A DNA stretch of 64,000 nucleotides from Planctomycetales bacterium (GTDB lineage: Bacteria; Planctomycetota; Planctomycetia; Isosphaerales; Isosphaeraceae), in contig DAIDKV010000009.1 of assembly GCA_027449865.1 (NCBI GenBank), positions 39,535-103,534 of the forward strand, given 5' to 3'. The first letter of the stretch is position 1, and each line of letters opens with the position of its first letter. The position numbers and the translations under genes were made by a program. Positions 17,162 to 26,605 of the stretch are shown here, one piece after another. Under the pieces are notes generated by a model. That model worked only from the letters and a program-made list of their open reading frames with translations. It was not told the origin of the DNA and did no database searches.

Positions 17162-19411
17162 ATGATCCCCGAGTTCAGCGTGAGTGTCAGTCCGATTGTG
17201 TCCTGGCCGGTGCTGATCCTGGCGTTTGGGACAGTGACCGGACTGACGCTCTGGGCCTACCAGCGCCGGCTACGCGGGACCACCGGCGGATGGCGGTGGG
17301 CGGCGCTGGCGCTCCGGCTGCTCTCGATCCTGCTCTGCCTGATGGCGGCGCTGAAGCCCTCGATCGGGCTGAAGGCCAAGGAGAAGAAACAGGCGTCGCT
17401 GATCTACATCGTCGACAAGAGCCACAGCATGACGGTCGGCGACGAGGCGGGTGGAAAGTCGCGGTACTCAGTGGCGGTCGAGGCGATCGAGCAGGCCCGC
17501 ACGCTTTCGAAGCAGCTCGAGCCCGAGCTGGAGACGCGGATTTACACGTTTGATTCGTCGCTGATCGAGCCTAAGGACGAGGACCTTTCGGCGAAATCCG
17601 AGCCGAAGGGGAAGGCCTCGGCGCTGGGCTCGGCGCTGCTGGAAGTGCGCAACCGGCAGGAGCAGGCCGACCGGCGGACGGCCCGGGTGATCGTGCTCTC
17701 GGACTTCAAGTCGAACACGGGCGTCAACCCGATGACGGCGGCCCGGCAGTTGAAAGCCAGCGGGATTCCGGTGGTGTCGGTTGGGCTCGGAACCGAGAGC
17801 GCCTCGGCCGGCGCCCGCGACGTGATGCTCAAAAATATCGTCGCCGGGCCGACCGTCTTCGTGAAGAACAACCTGGAAGTCACCGGGACACTCCAGGCGC
17901 GCGGGTTCGCCAACCAGACGCTCGACGTCGAGCTGATGGTCGAGGGAACTCCGGTTCCGGTCGCCCAGACGAAGGTGAAGATTCCTGACGGCTCGGGAGT
18001 GGTTCCGATCAAGGGGCTGATTTACAAGCCGCAAACCGCCGGCGAGAAGCTTGTCACCCTTCGGGTGAAGCCGCAGGACGGCGAGGTGCTGAAGTCGAAC
18101 AACGAGATCAGCACGTATGTCACCGTGCTGAGCGGTGGGCTGAATGTTCTGTTTCTTCAGGGGTCGAACTTCTCCTGGGACTACAAGTACATGATGCTCT
18201 CGATCGCGAGCTCGCAGGACATTCACGTCGAGGCGCTGGTGATCAAGGCCAGGGCCGAGGGGAACCGAGGCGCGGTCGATGACACCGAGTTCGCGCCGCA
18301 TCGGTACGACGCGTATATCCTCAGCGACCTTCCGGCCGATTTTCTCACCGAACGGCAGCAGCGGATGCTGGCGGAATCGGTCCGCCAGGGGGCGGGGCTG
18401 ATGATGCTCGGCGGGCACAACAGCTTTGGCGAGGGAGGATGGGCGGATACGCCGATCGCCGATGTTCTGCCCGTGAAGATCGCCCTCGGCGACGGTCAGA
18501 ACGAGCCGGAAGGCGGCCTCAAGTTCGTTCCGAACGCGCGTGGACTGGAGAACTACCTGCTCCAGGTCGGTTCGAACCGGACCGAGACGGCCCGGATCTG
18601 GGACATGATGAAGCCGATCCTGGGGGCGAACCGCTTCAGTGACGTGAAGCAAGGCGCGAGCATCCTGGCCGAGACGCCGGGCCCAACCCCCGAACCGCTG
18701 ATGGCGACGATGGAGGTCGGACAGGGCCGATCACTCGCCTATGGTGGCGATACCTGGGTCTGGTATCGATCGTCGGAGGAGAGCCGGCTGGCGCATCGGA
18801 AGTTCTGGCGACAGTCGGTCTTCTGGCTGGCCCACAAGGAAAACGAGGGGGACAACCAGGTGAAGGTCGCCCTCGACCGCCGCCGACTCGCCCTCGGCGA
18901 GAAGTCCGAGCTGACCGTCACGGCTCACGACTCCAAGGGCGCCGCGATCCCCGGCGTGACGTACGAGGCCCACGTCGAGCGCGAGAAGTCGGAGCCCAAG
19001 GTTGAACAGCCGATCAAGGTTCTCAACCAGGGCGACGAGGGAAAAGGCGACATCTATGCCGACAAGAAGCTTGCCCAGCCCGGGAACTACGTGCTGACCG
19101 TCGTCGCGAAGCGCGACGGCCAGGAGGTCGGCCGGGACACGGCGCGGTTCCTCGTTTTCGAGGACGACCGCGAACTGGAGAACCCCGCCGCCGACCTGAA
19201 TCTCGCCCGGCAGATCGCGCAGGTGACCGAGGGAGAATCGGTGACGCCGGAAAAGCTCGTCCCCTATTTGAAGGGGCTGGCGAAGTCGGGATACACCGAG
19301 TCGGTCACCTACCAGGAGAAGCGGGTCTGGGACAACTGGCCATTCCTCCTGATCTTCACGGCGCTTCTGACGATGGAATGGTGGCTCCGCAAGCGGCACG
19401 GGTGGGTTTGA
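17162..19411 (+). CDS. VWA / glutamine-amidotransferase-like membrane protein
   Basis: A 749-residue protein with two N-terminal helices (about 12-32 and 44-62) and one at the C-terminus (NWPFLLIFTALLTMEWWL). A VWA domain begins near residue 80 with the metal-binding DKSHSM motif. The central part (about 320-540) resembles the class I glutamine amidotransferase-like domain common in planctomycete membrane VWA proteins (AGLMMLGGHNSFGEGGWADT), but I do not see a catalytic Cys-His pair. The last third looks like an Ig-type fold. GGAGGG precedes the ATG. It follows the BatA-like gene by 84 bases and is followed by the DUF4159 gene; such trios recur in planctomycetes. Confidence 0.85.
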   Translation: MIPEFSVSVSPIVSWPVLILAFGTVTGLTLWAYQRRLRGTTGGWRWAALALRLLSILLCLMAALKPSIGLKAKEKKQASLIYIVDKSHSMTVGDEAGGKSRYSVAVEAIEQARTLSKQLEPELETRIYTFDSSLIEPKDEDLSAKSEPKGKASALGSALLEVRNRQEQADRRTARVIVLSDFKSNTGVNPMTAARQLKASGIPVVSVGLGTESASAGARDVMLKNIVAGPTVFVKNNLEVTGTLQARGFANQTLDVELMVEGTPVPVAQTKVKIPDGSGVVPIKGLIYKPQTAGEKLVTLRVKPQDGEVLKSNNEISTYVTVLSGGLNVLFLQGSNFSWDYKYMMLSIASSQDIHVEALVIKARAEGNRGAVDDTEFAPHRYDAYILSDLPADFLTERQQRMLAESVRQGAGLMMLGGHNSFGEGGWADTPIADVLPVKIALGDGQNEPEGGLKFVPNARGLENYLLQVGSNRTETARIWDMMKPILGANRFSDVKQGASILAETPGPTPEPLMATMEVGQGRSLAYGGDTWVWYRSSEESRLAHRKFWRQSVFWLAHKENEGDNQVKVALDRRRLALGEKSELTVTAHDSKGAAIPGVTYEAHVEREKSEPKVEQPIKVLNQGDEGKGDIYADKKLAQPGNYVLTVVAKRDGQEVGRDTARFLVFEDDRELENPAADLNLARQIAQVTEGESVTPEKLVPYLKGLAKSGYTESVTYQEKRVWDNWPFLLIFTALLTMEWWLRKRHGWV

Positions 19412-19514
19412 CCCGGCTTGTCGTGGGCGTATCGGATATGTCATCCTGGATGGGTTGAGACAATCTCCGGAGACCGGACCCCAGCCATCCGGCGTGGACC
19501 GGGGGGGAACAGAC

Positions 19515-21821
19515 ATGTACTGGACGTCGGGCCTGGCGAGACGCGCCGGCATGGCGGCACTGCTCGTGATTGTTGCACTGGCGACGATTGCTGGTCGGCC
19601 GGCTTTGGCCGGGGTGACGGCCGAGGAGGTTGAGCGGGCGATTCGCAACGGCGTCCACTTCCTCAAGCAGCAGCAGCGGGCCGACGGCTCCTGGCCCGAC
19701 ATCGAGGGGGACGCGCAGACCGGGACGACCAGCCTGGTGACGCTCGCCCTGCTGACCGCCGGCGAGAAGCCCGATTCGCCGACGATCCAGAAGTCGCTGA
19801 ATCTCCTGCGGTCGAGACGTCCGGATGATCTCCGGAGCACCTACGCGATCGGTCTTCAAACGATGGTCTTCGCCGCCGCCTCGCCCGAGCAGGACAAGCT
19901 CCGGATCGCGGCGAATGTCGACTGGCTGGAGCGATCTCAGATCAAGCCGGCCGACCCGGTCTACTGGCCCGGTTCGTGGACGTATAACGAATTCAAGCGA
20001 GGCAAGCAGGGAGATAACTCGAACACCCAGTACGCCCTGCTGGGCCTTCACGCCGCCAGCGAGGTTGGGGTTCACGTCAAGCCCGAGGTCTGGGCGCTGG
20101 CCCGCGAATACTGGGTCCGCTGGCAGAGGCAGGACGGAAGCTGGGCCTACAAGCCCGACTCGCCCGGGTCGTCCGCCAGCATGACCTGCGCGGGGATCTC
20201 CAGCCTGATCATCAGCGGACTCAGGCGCTACCAGGGTCAGGAAACCCTTCAGGGCGAGGTGATCCACAACTGCGGGAAGGGCGGTCACAATCGAAACGTG
20301 CAGAAGGGGATCGACTGGATGGCCCGCAACTTCCAGGTCGGCGAGAATTTCCCCGCCGGACAGCTCTGGAAGTATTACTACCTCTACGGCCTGGAACGAG
20401 CCGGCCGGCTCGCGGGCATCCGGTACTTCGGTGGCCACGACTGGTATCGCCTGGGCGCTGAGGAACTGGTCCAGCAGCAGGACAAGCTCGGCGGATTCTG
20501 GCGAGGCGCGCTGATCGAGCAGGACCCGATCATCTCGACCGCGTTCTCGGTGCTCTTTCTCGCCAAGGGACGGGCGCCGGTGCTGATCAACAAGCTGTTT
20601 CACGAGCCGGTCAACGACTGGAACAACGATCCGGACGACGTTCGAAATCTGGTCGACAAGGTTTCGGCCGACTGGAAGAGTCTGCTCACCTGGCAGGTCG
20701 TCGACCCGGACGCCGCGACCGTGTCGGACCTGCTTCAGGCGCCGATTGTTTTCTTCAACGGGCATCGTCCGCCGGTGCTGACCGATCCGGCGAGGAAGAG
20801 CCTGCGCGAGTATGTTCAGCAGGGAGGCTTTTTGTTTGTCGATGCCTGCTGCGGCTCTCCGGAATTCGACCGGGGCTTTCGCGATCTGATCCGCGAGATC
20901 TTCCCGGGCGATGAGTATCACCTGAAGCCGCTCCCGCCGGAACATCCGGTCTGGCGTGCCCGATGGACGCTGGATCCGGAGAGCCATCCGCTCTGGGGGA
21001 TCGAGCATGGCTGTCGAACCGTCGCGATCTACTCGCCGAGCGACCTTTCCTGTTACTGGAATCAGGTGGAGCACTATCCGAAGAACCCGGCCGTCGAGAG
21101 CGCGATGAAGATCGGCCAGAACGTGGTCGACTACGCGACCGGCCGGCAGATGCCCGACGACAAGCTCAAGGTTCGCGAGATCCACAAGTTCAAGGAAGAG
21201 CCTCCGAAACGAGGGGCGCTCCGGGTCGCGAAGCTGATGCACGCGGGCGACTGGAACATCGCGCCGCAGGCCTTGCCGAACCTGATGGACGCCCTGCGCC
21301 AGAAGCCGTTTCGGTTTGACGTGGTGCTCGCCCAGAAGGATTTGCTCCCGACCGATCCCAATCTGGTGTACTATCCGCTCGTGTATATCCACGGGCGAGG
21401 CGCGCTCTCGTTCACGAAGGACCAGCTCGAGGCTCTTCGGAATCACCTGGAGCCAAACGGAGGGACGCTGTTCGCCGATGCGGCCTGCGGGAGCCCGGCG
21501 TTCGACGCGGCTTTTCGCAAGTTTGTCGCCGAACTTCTTCCCAATCACAAACTGGAGCCGATCCCTCGGAGCGACGAGCTCTACACCGACAAGATCGGCC
21601 TCGACCTGAGCCATTCGCGATACACCAAGGCCGCTGGCGGCGGCGAGGATTACCCGCAGCTCGAGGGAGTGAAGCTCGACGGCCACTGGGCCGTGATCTA
21701 CTCGAAGCTAGACCTCGGCTGCGCGCTGGAGCGGCATTCCGGGATCGATTGCAAGGGATATACGTATGAAAGCGCCGTCCGGATCGCCGGGAACATCGTG
21801 ATTTACTCGACCCTGCCGTGA
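19515..21821 (+). CDS. exported DUF4159 protein with prenyltransferase/cyclase-like toroid
   Basis: A 768-residue exported protein. I begin at the ATG at 19515, which has a G-rich ribosome binding site about nine bases upstream and opens a clean signal peptide (residues 1-32, cleavage after ALA); a start 20 codons upstream would put a charged stretch in front. Residues about 35-370 form a squalene-cyclase/prenyltransferase-like alpha-toroid with repeated QxxDGSW-type motifs (QQQRADGSWPD, RQDGSWAYKPD). Two DUF4159 domains follow (about 415-545 and 600-768), each with the V(Y/F)(I/F)(H/N)G...L..GG.LF.DA.CGSP pattern. It ends the moxR-DUF58-VWA cluster. No enzymatic activity is established for this architecture; the toroid may be a binding scaffold rather than a cyclase. 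Confidence 0.85.
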   Translation: MYWTSGLARRAGMAALLVIVALATIAGRPALAGVTAEEVERAIRNGVHFLKQQQRADGSWPDIEGDAQTGTTSLVTLALLTAGEKPDSPTIQKSLNLLRSRRPDDLRSTYAIGLQTMVFAAASPEQDKLRIAANVDWLERSQIKPADPVYWPGSWTYNEFKRGKQGDNSNTQYALLGLHAASEVGVHVKPEVWALAREYWVRWQRQDGSWAYKPDSPGSSASMTCAGISSLIISGLRRYQGQETLQGEVIHNCGKGGHNRNVQKGIDWMARNFQVGENFPAGQLWKYYYLYGLERAGRLAGIRYFGGHDWYRLGAEELVQQQDKLGGFWRGALIEQDPIISTAFSVLFLAKGRAPVLINKLFHEPVNDWNNDPDDVRNLVDKVSADWKSLLTWQVVDPDAATVSDLLQAPIVFFNGHRPPVLTDPARKSLREYVQQGGFLFVDACCGSPEFDRGFRDLIREIFPGDEYHLKPLPPEHPVWRARWTLDPESHPLWGIEHGCRTVAIYSPSDLSCYWNQVEHYPKNPAVESAMKIGQNVVDYATGRQMPDDKLKVREIHKFKEEPPKRGALRVAKLMHAGDWNIAPQALPNLMDALRQKPFRFDVVLAQKDLLPTDPNLVYYPLVYIHGRGALSFTKDQLEALRNHLEPNGGTLFADAACGSPAFDAAFRKFVAELLPNHKLEPIPRSDELYTDKIGLDLSHSRYTKAAGGGEDYPQLEGVKLDGHWAVIYSKLDLGCALERHSGIDCKGYTYESAVRIAGNIVIYSTLP

Positions 21822-21833
21822 GCGTGAGGCGCC

Positions 21834-23261
21834 CTATCGCCGGGCGGAGGTCGGTCGAGTGCCGAGGGGCTCAGCGCCGATCGCGGCGACGCGGGCGATG
21901 TAGGCCGCGGAGTCGAACTTCTTGCGGGTGCTTTCGTAGCTCATGAACCGAACGGTCCCGAAGATGGGCCGCTCGGGCCAGGGTCGGTCGTGCCGGCCGC
22001 CGATGGCCCAGGCGACTCCGGTGTAGCCGTTCGGGTCGCGGCCGTCGACCTCATATCGATCATTCAGTTCGAGCGTGACGTGGAACGCCGATTCGGCGTC
22101 GGGGCTCCATTCGAGGATCTTCTTGGCCCAGTACATTCGAAGGTAGTTGTGCATCCGGCCGGTGAGGACCATTTCTCGCTGAGCGGCGTTCCAGAGCGGG
22201 TCGTGGGTCTCGGCCTCTTCCAGTTGGCGGGCGGAGTAGACCACCGGTCTTGGGTCGTCGGCGTGCTCGGCGAGGGTACGTCGGGCCCAGTCGGGGCATC
22301 CGGCGAGTTGGTCGTACGCGGGCTCGCGGGCCACGAAATTGATCGCCAGTTCTCGGCGGACGATCAATTCTTCCAGAAAGGCGGCGACGTCCTCGGCCGG
22401 CGCCCCGCTTTCGGAGACGGCCAGGGCGATCGTCATGGGGTTGATCTGGCCGAAGTGGAGGTGGGCCGATAGCTCGCTCGTACGATAGGGGGTTGGCTCG
22501 TTTCGCTCGGTCGCGTAGCCAGCCAGACGTTCGTCGAGGAAGCGACGGAGCCGTCGCATGGCCTCGCGCGTTCCTCCGGGGTAGTCAGAGACCTCGGGGA
22601 CGCCGCCCACCTTGAGCTTCTCCAGCAAGTGAGCCGGCTCGATCGGCTCGCCGGAAATCGGGGACGAGCTCCAGGGAATTCGGGCCTCGGGGTTCGGGAG
22701 CGGCTTCAGGTATTCGGGCAAAAGGCGGTGGATCTTCGGTCGGATCGTTCGAGCGGCGTATTCGAGCGAGGGGAAATGCGAGGTGGGGACCACGACGTCG
22801 GCATCGACCAGATAGAACGGAACCCGCAGGCGGCCGGTTACACGCTCGCGCCATTGCTGCCCGACTCGCACCGGATTCTCGTCGCCAATCACCACGGCGG
22901 CACCGATTTCCTCGGCGAGCGCGGGAATGACGTCGTCGGGGCTTCCGATCCGGATCACAAACCGGACCCCGCGGCGATTGAGATCATGGGCGCAATCGGG
23001 CATTCCTTCGAGCAGGAAGGCATAGTGGCGTCGGTTGGCGTTCGGATAACCGGCGGTCAGACCGAACGCGGCGACGACCGGGAGCTTGAGGGCGTTGCCC
23101 AGGGCGATCGCCAGGTTGAGCGCGCCGTTGTCGACCCCGCGCTGGGCGCGCTGCATCCAGTAGAGGACACATTGGCCCTCGGGATTGGGAAGGCCGGGTC
23201 GGAGGGCGCGAAGCCTTGGGTGCGGGGCCAGGAGTCGTTCGATTCGATCCACGAAGGGCAT
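21834..23261 (-). CDS. phr: class II CPD photolyase
   Basis: A 475-residue flavoenzyme that repairs cyclobutane pyrimidine dimers with light. The order is an N-terminal Rossmann-like antenna domain (QCVLYWMQRAQRGVDNGAL, residues about 29-47, typical of class II enzymes) and an all-helical FAD-binding domain with HLHFGQINPM, ELIVRRELAINF, and LTGRMHNYLRMYWAKKILEW near the C-terminus. The usual class II ending with a DRYEVDGRDPNGYTGVAW segment is present and intact. Its length is normal. It faces away from the inositol-phosphate synthase operon and its 3' end meets the DUF4159 gene 12 bases apart. It is probably a single-gene unit. Confidence 0.93.
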   Translation of the reverse strand: MPFVDRIERLLAPHPRLRALRPGLPNPEGQCVLYWMQRAQRGVDNGALNLAIALGNALKLPVVAAFGLTAGYPNANRRHYAFLLEGMPDCAHDLNRRGVRFVIRIGSPDDVIPALAEEIGAAVVIGDENPVRVGQQWRERVTGRLRVPFYLVDADVVVPTSHFPSLEYAARTIRPKIHRLLPEYLKPLPNPEARIPWSSSPISGEPIEPAHLLEKLKVGGVPEVSDYPGGTREAMRRLRRFLDERLAGYATERNEPTPYRTSELSAHLHFGQINPMTIALAVSESGAPAEDVAAFLEELIVRRELAINFVAREPAYDQLAGCPDWARRTLAEHADDPRPVVYSARQLEEAETHDPLWNAAQREMVLTGRMHNYLRMYWAKKILEWSPDAESAFHVTLELNDRYEVDGRDPNGYTGVAWAIGGRHDRPWPERPIFGTVRFMSYESTRKKFDSAAYIARVAAIGAEPLGTRPTSARR

Positions 23262-23388
23262 CTCCGGCCTGGATCTGGGTGGGCCGAGGGCTCGTCTGAG
23301 TCGGAGAAACGCGACGGATGAGACGGGCTTTCGGCGAGGAGGTTGGGGTTATCCTAGTCTCTCGGAAAGGGTTCGGACCCGCGGGCGG

Positions 23389-23417
23389 TTGAACGGAGGT
23401 CGGTCGGGGGCCATAAT
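23389..23417 (+). promoter_or_regulatory. sigma70-like promoter for the Ebo-like operon
   Basis: TTGAAC (23389-23394) and CATAAT (23412-23417) are exactly 17 bases apart, matching the housekeeping consensus at 4/6 and 5/6. Predicted transcription would start near 23424, leaving a leader of about 120 bases before the inositol-phosphate synthase ATG. It lies in the only sizeable gap in front of the five-gene operon. I see no obvious riboswitch fold in the leader. Confidence 0.5.
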
Positions 23418-23545
23418 GTTTCACACGAGTTACGCGTCGGGGTAGGATCCGTGCGACCTGCCCGGGCGATCATGCCGGGGCGGTCCAGGCCGTCCCTGAA
23501 TTCCGCCGCAATCGGCCAGGCCCTTGGAACAGGCATTTTCTTCAT

Positions 23546-24754
23546 ATGGCGCGTCAACGAGTTGGGCTCTGGTTGGTGGGTGCGTTCGGCGGGGTCGGGA
23601 CGACGATCACGCTGGGACTCTCGGCGATGGCGCGAGGGCTCTCCGCCCGGACGGCACTGGTGACCGAACTGCCGATGTTTGGTGGGCTCGAGATGGCCGA
23701 GCCTGGCGACTTTATTGTCGGCGGGCATGAGATCCGCCGGACTTCCTTTCGAGAGTCGGCCGAGGAACTGCGGCGGACGTCGGCCGTCTTCTCGGCCGAG
23801 TGGATCGCCGCCTGCGGCGATGACCTCGACGCGGCGACCGCGCGGGTCCGTCCGGGGACGATCCTCGGCGCTGGGGATGCAGTCGCCCGGCTGTCGAACT
23901 GGGAGTTCGGCGCCTCGTCGCCGACCGTGGCCGAGGTGGTCGACCGGATTGCGGCGGATCTCTCGGCGTTTGTCGCGGCCGAGTCGATCGATCACCTGAT
24001 CGTTCTGAACGTCTCCAGCACCGAGCCGCCGTTTCCGACCGGGCCAGTCCATCAGCGCTGGGAGTCGCTCCAGACCGCGATGGCCGATGGCGGCTCGTCG
24101 CTTTTGCCGGCCAGCTCGATCTACGCCGCCGCCGCGTTCCGGGGCGGGCACACGTACATCAACTTTACCCCGAGCCTCGGCGCCTCGATCCCCGCGCTCC
24201 ACGAGCTGGCCGAGTCGACCGGCGCGATCCACGCGGGCAAGGACGGCAAGACCGGCGAGACGTTGATGAAGACCGTGCTGGCGCCGATGTTCGCCCATCG
24301 CAACCTGAAGGTGATGAGCTGGGTTGGGCACAACATCTTCGGCAACCGGGACGGTCTGATTCTCGACGATCCGGCCAACAAGTCTTCGAAGGTACGGACG
24401 AAGGATCAGGTGATCACCGAGATTCTTGGCTACAAGCCCTCGTCGCTGGTGACGATTGAGTATGTCCCCGACATGGGCGACTGGAAGACGGCGTGGGACC
24501 ACATACATTTCGAGGGGTTCCTCGGGACGAAGATGACGCTCCAGTTTACGTGGCAGGGATGCGATAGCCTGCTCGCCGCTCCGCTCGCGATCGATTTGGC
24601 CCGTCTGGCCGACCTGGAGAAGCGACGTGGCGGCCGGGGCTCGCTTCGGCATCTCGCCTCGTTTTTTAAGAGTCCCGAGGGCGTCGATGAGAACGACTTC
24701 TTCCGTCAGTTCATGATGCTCGAATCCTACATTCAGAATTGCCAAAAAGCATGA
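23546..24754 (+). CDS. ino1: inositol-3-phosphate synthase
   Basis: A 402-residue NAD-dependent cyclase that converts glucose-6-phosphate to inositol-3-phosphate. Seen: N-terminal Rossmann loop GAFGGVGTT (residues about 13-21), IVLNVSSTEPP-like segment, NFTPSLGASIPAL, and the catalytic region with AGKDGKTGETLMKTVLAPMF, SWVGHNIFGNRDG and KSSKVRTKDQVI. Its length is within the range of short bacterial and archaeal-type enzymes. It is the first gene of an operon and shares an ATGA overlap with the following TIM-barrel gene, implying coupled translation. The product would be a cyclitol phosphate, which gives the operon's UbiA-type enzyme a possible hydroxylated ring to work with (inference). The ribosome binding site is weak. 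Confidence 0.88.
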   Translation: MARQRVGLWLVGAFGGVGTTITLGLSAMARGLSARTALVTELPMFGGLEMAEPGDFIVGGHEIRRTSFRESAEELRRTSAVFSAEWIAACGDDLDAATARVRPGTILGAGDAVARLSNWEFGASSPTVAEVVDRIAADLSAFVAAESIDHLIVLNVSSTEPPFPTGPVHQRWESLQTAMADGGSSLLPASSIYAAAAFRGGHTYINFTPSLGASIPALHELAESTGAIHAGKDGKTGETLMKTVLAPMFAHRNLKVMSWVGHNIFGNRDGLILDDPANKSSKVRTKDQVITEILGYKPSSLVTIEYVPDMGDWKTAWDHIHFEGFLGTKMTLQFTWQGCDSLLAAPLAIDLARLADLEKRRGGRGSLRHLASFFKSPEGVDENDFFRQFMMLESYIQNCQKA

Positions 24755-25590
24755 AGATTGCTTTCAGCACCAACGCCTATCTGAGATACCCGTTTGATGA
24801 GGCGGCGGCTCGGATCGCTGGCCTCGGATACGCGGGTCTGGAACTGCTGGCGGACGTTCCACACGCCTGGCCGGCCGGGCTGCTCGACGTTCAGAAGCGG
24901 GAGATTCTCGCCGCGATGGAACGGACCGGTCTGGCGTTTTCGAACATCAACGCGTTCATGATGAACGCCGTCAACGACTACCGTCAGCCGTACTGGTATC
25001 CCTCGTTCATCGAGCCTGACGAGTCGTATCGGAGGGTCCGGATCGACCACACCCGTCGGGCACTCTCGCTCTGCGCGGAACTGGGGGCGCCTCATATCAC
25101 GACCGAGCCGGGCGGGCCGCTGGCGCCTGGGCAGTCGCGTCAGGAGGCGATCGACCTTTTTGTCGAGGTTCTCAAGCCGCTCGCCGAGCATGCGGAGAAG
25201 CTTGGCGTTCTGCTGCTGATCGAGCCCGAGCCGGGGCTGCTTCTGGAGACGACCGATCAGTATCTGGAGGTTGCCGAGAAGGTCGGTGCGCCGTCGATCG
25301 GTCTGAACTTCGACGTGGGTCATGCGTACTGCGTTCAGGAAGACCTGCCACGCGCGATCGAGAAGCTGGCGCCCCAGATCCGCCACTACCACTTTGAGGA
25401 CATCGCGGCGACGCGGGTTCATCACCACCTGGTTCCGGGCGCTGGGGCGATCGATTTCGGCGAGGTTGTCACGGCGATCCGCCGGACCGGATACGACGGC
25501 TGGCTGACCGTTGAGCTGTACCCTTATCTCGACGACCCGGACGCAGCGGCGCGGACGGCGCTCGAGGTGCTGCGCCCCCTGATCTCCTGA
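24751..25590 (+). CDS. sugar phosphate isomerase/epimerase-like TIM barrel (EboE-like context)
   Basis: A 279-residue TIM-barrel protein of the xylose isomerase-like superfamily. The pattern GYAGLELLADVPHAW, then IEPEPGLLLETTDQYLEVA, NFDVGHAYC, HYHFEDIAATRVHHHLVPGAGAIDF and ELYPYLDDP gives the expected Glu-Asp-His-Glu metal site spread over the strands. The ATG at 24751 overlaps the synthase stop in ATGA; a TTG 12 bases upstream is possible but less likely. In the ebo operon of cyanobacteria and other bacteria, a member of this superfamily (EboE) accompanies a UbiA-like EboC. Here the neighbours are inositol-phosphate synthase and a UbiA enzyme, so an isomerisation or epimerisation of a cyclitol is a reasonable guess. 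Confidence 0.8.
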   Translation: MKIAFSTNAYLRYPFDEAAARIAGLGYAGLELLADVPHAWPAGLLDVQKREILAAMERTGLAFSNINAFMMNAVNDYRQPYWYPSFIEPDESYRRVRIDHTRRALSLCAELGAPHITTEPGGPLAPGQSRQEAIDLFVEVLKPLAEHAEKLGVLLLIEPEPGLLLETTDQYLEVAEKVGAPSIGLNFDVGHAYCVQEDLPRAIEKLAPQIRHYHFEDIAATRVHHHLVPGAGAIDFGEVVTAIRRTGYDGWLTVELYPYLDDPDAAARTALEVLRPLIS

Positions 25591-25605
25591 GCGAGGGAAG
25601 CGACC

Positions 25606-26517
25606 TTGCGCGGGACAATCACGGCCTACCTGCAACTGGTCCGGCTGCCGAATGTGTTGACGGCCGCCGCGGATAGCCTGGCGGGGTGGCTGCTGGTCGG
25701 CGGCGCGCTCGCCGAGTGGGATCGATGGTTGCCGATGGCGATCGCGTCGATGATCCTCTACGCGGCGGGTACGGCACTCAACGATGTGTTTGACATGGAG
25801 ATCGATCGCGAGGAACGCCCGGGTCGTCCGCTTCCGTCGGGTCGGGCCTCGTATCGAACCGCGGCGATGCTGGGTGGGATGGGGCTCACGCTCGCCCCGG
25901 CGATCGCTGGGGCGAGCGGCTCGGTGGTGCCCGGCTTCGTGGCGGCGATGCTGGCCCTGGTGATCTTCGCTTACGACGTGCAGGTGAAGCGGACGTATCT
26001 CGGCCCTGTCTTCATGGGAGCTTGCCGCGGCCTGAACTTGTTGATGGGCATGTCGGCGGCGCCCGAGATGGGAGGGCCGGCGGCCTGGTTTTCGGCCCTG
26101 GCGTACGGGGTCTTTGTCGCCGGGATCACGGTCATCAGCCGATCGGAGACCCACGAGGGCGAGCGTCAAGGGGTGATCGGCGGGGTGGCAATCCTCGACC
26201 TGGCCCTGCTCGGCCTGGCCGCCTCGGCGATCTCGCATCGGTGGTTCCCCGAGGTGATGACGGGTCGTCCTCCGTCGCTGCTGGCGGGGCTGGTTGTCAT
26301 CGGGCTCATCGCCGCGCTGGTGAACCGGGCCGCGGTTCTGGCGATCCGCGACCCGCGGCCGAGAACTATCCAGCGGACCGTGAAGACGGGCATATTGAGC
26401 CTGGTCTGGCTGAACGTCGGGTTGGTCGCGGCTGTTCGCGGGATCGAGCCGGCGATGGCTGTCGCGGTCCTCTGGGTGCCGGCCTATCTGCTCGGACGAT
26501 GGCTCTACTCGACCTGA
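25606..26517 (+). CDS. UbiA-family prenyltransferase (EboC-like)
   Basis: A 303-residue integral membrane enzyme of the UbiA superfamily with about nine helices; these transfer an isoprenyl chain from its diphosphate to a ring or polyol acceptor. The first aspartate motif, NDVFD (residues 59-63), lies in ALNDVFDMEIDREERPGRPL; the second-motif region is around residues 125-145 (FAYDVQVKRTYLGPVFMGACRGLN). This form, with GACRGLNLLMG, is typical of EboC-like proteins rather than UbiA or MenA. It starts at TTG 25606, with GAGGGAAG eight bases upstream and no ATG in a suitable place. It is 15 bases after the TIM-barrel gene, so co-transcription is nearly certain. Confidence 0.87.
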   Translation: MRGTITAYLQLVRLPNVLTAAADSLAGWLLVGGALAEWDRWLPMAIASMILYAAGTALNDVFDMEIDREERPGRPLPSGRASYRTAAMLGGMGLTLAPAIAGASGSVVPGFVAAMLALVIFAYDVQVKRTYLGPVFMGACRGLNLLMGMSAAPEMGGPAAWFSALAYGVFVAGITVISRSETHEGERQGVIGGVAILDLALLGLAASAISHRWFPEVMTGRPPSLLAGLVVIGLIAALVNRAAVLAIRDPRPRTIQRTVKTGILSLVWLNVGLVAAVRGIEPAMAVAVLWVPAYLLGRWLYST

Positions 26518-26605
26518 CGGCCGATTTCGATGGCCGGGATCCCAAGCGTGTGCGATAATCCGAATGTTGGCGATGCCCGATCGTCCCCCGAAGGAACCGA
26601 CGATC

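Noticed and set aside
19356..21686. A 776-codon minus-strand open frame
   Set aside because: Antisense to the DUF4159 protein gene, which has a signal peptide, toroid and two domains. The antisense product is Arg/Val/Asp-rich.
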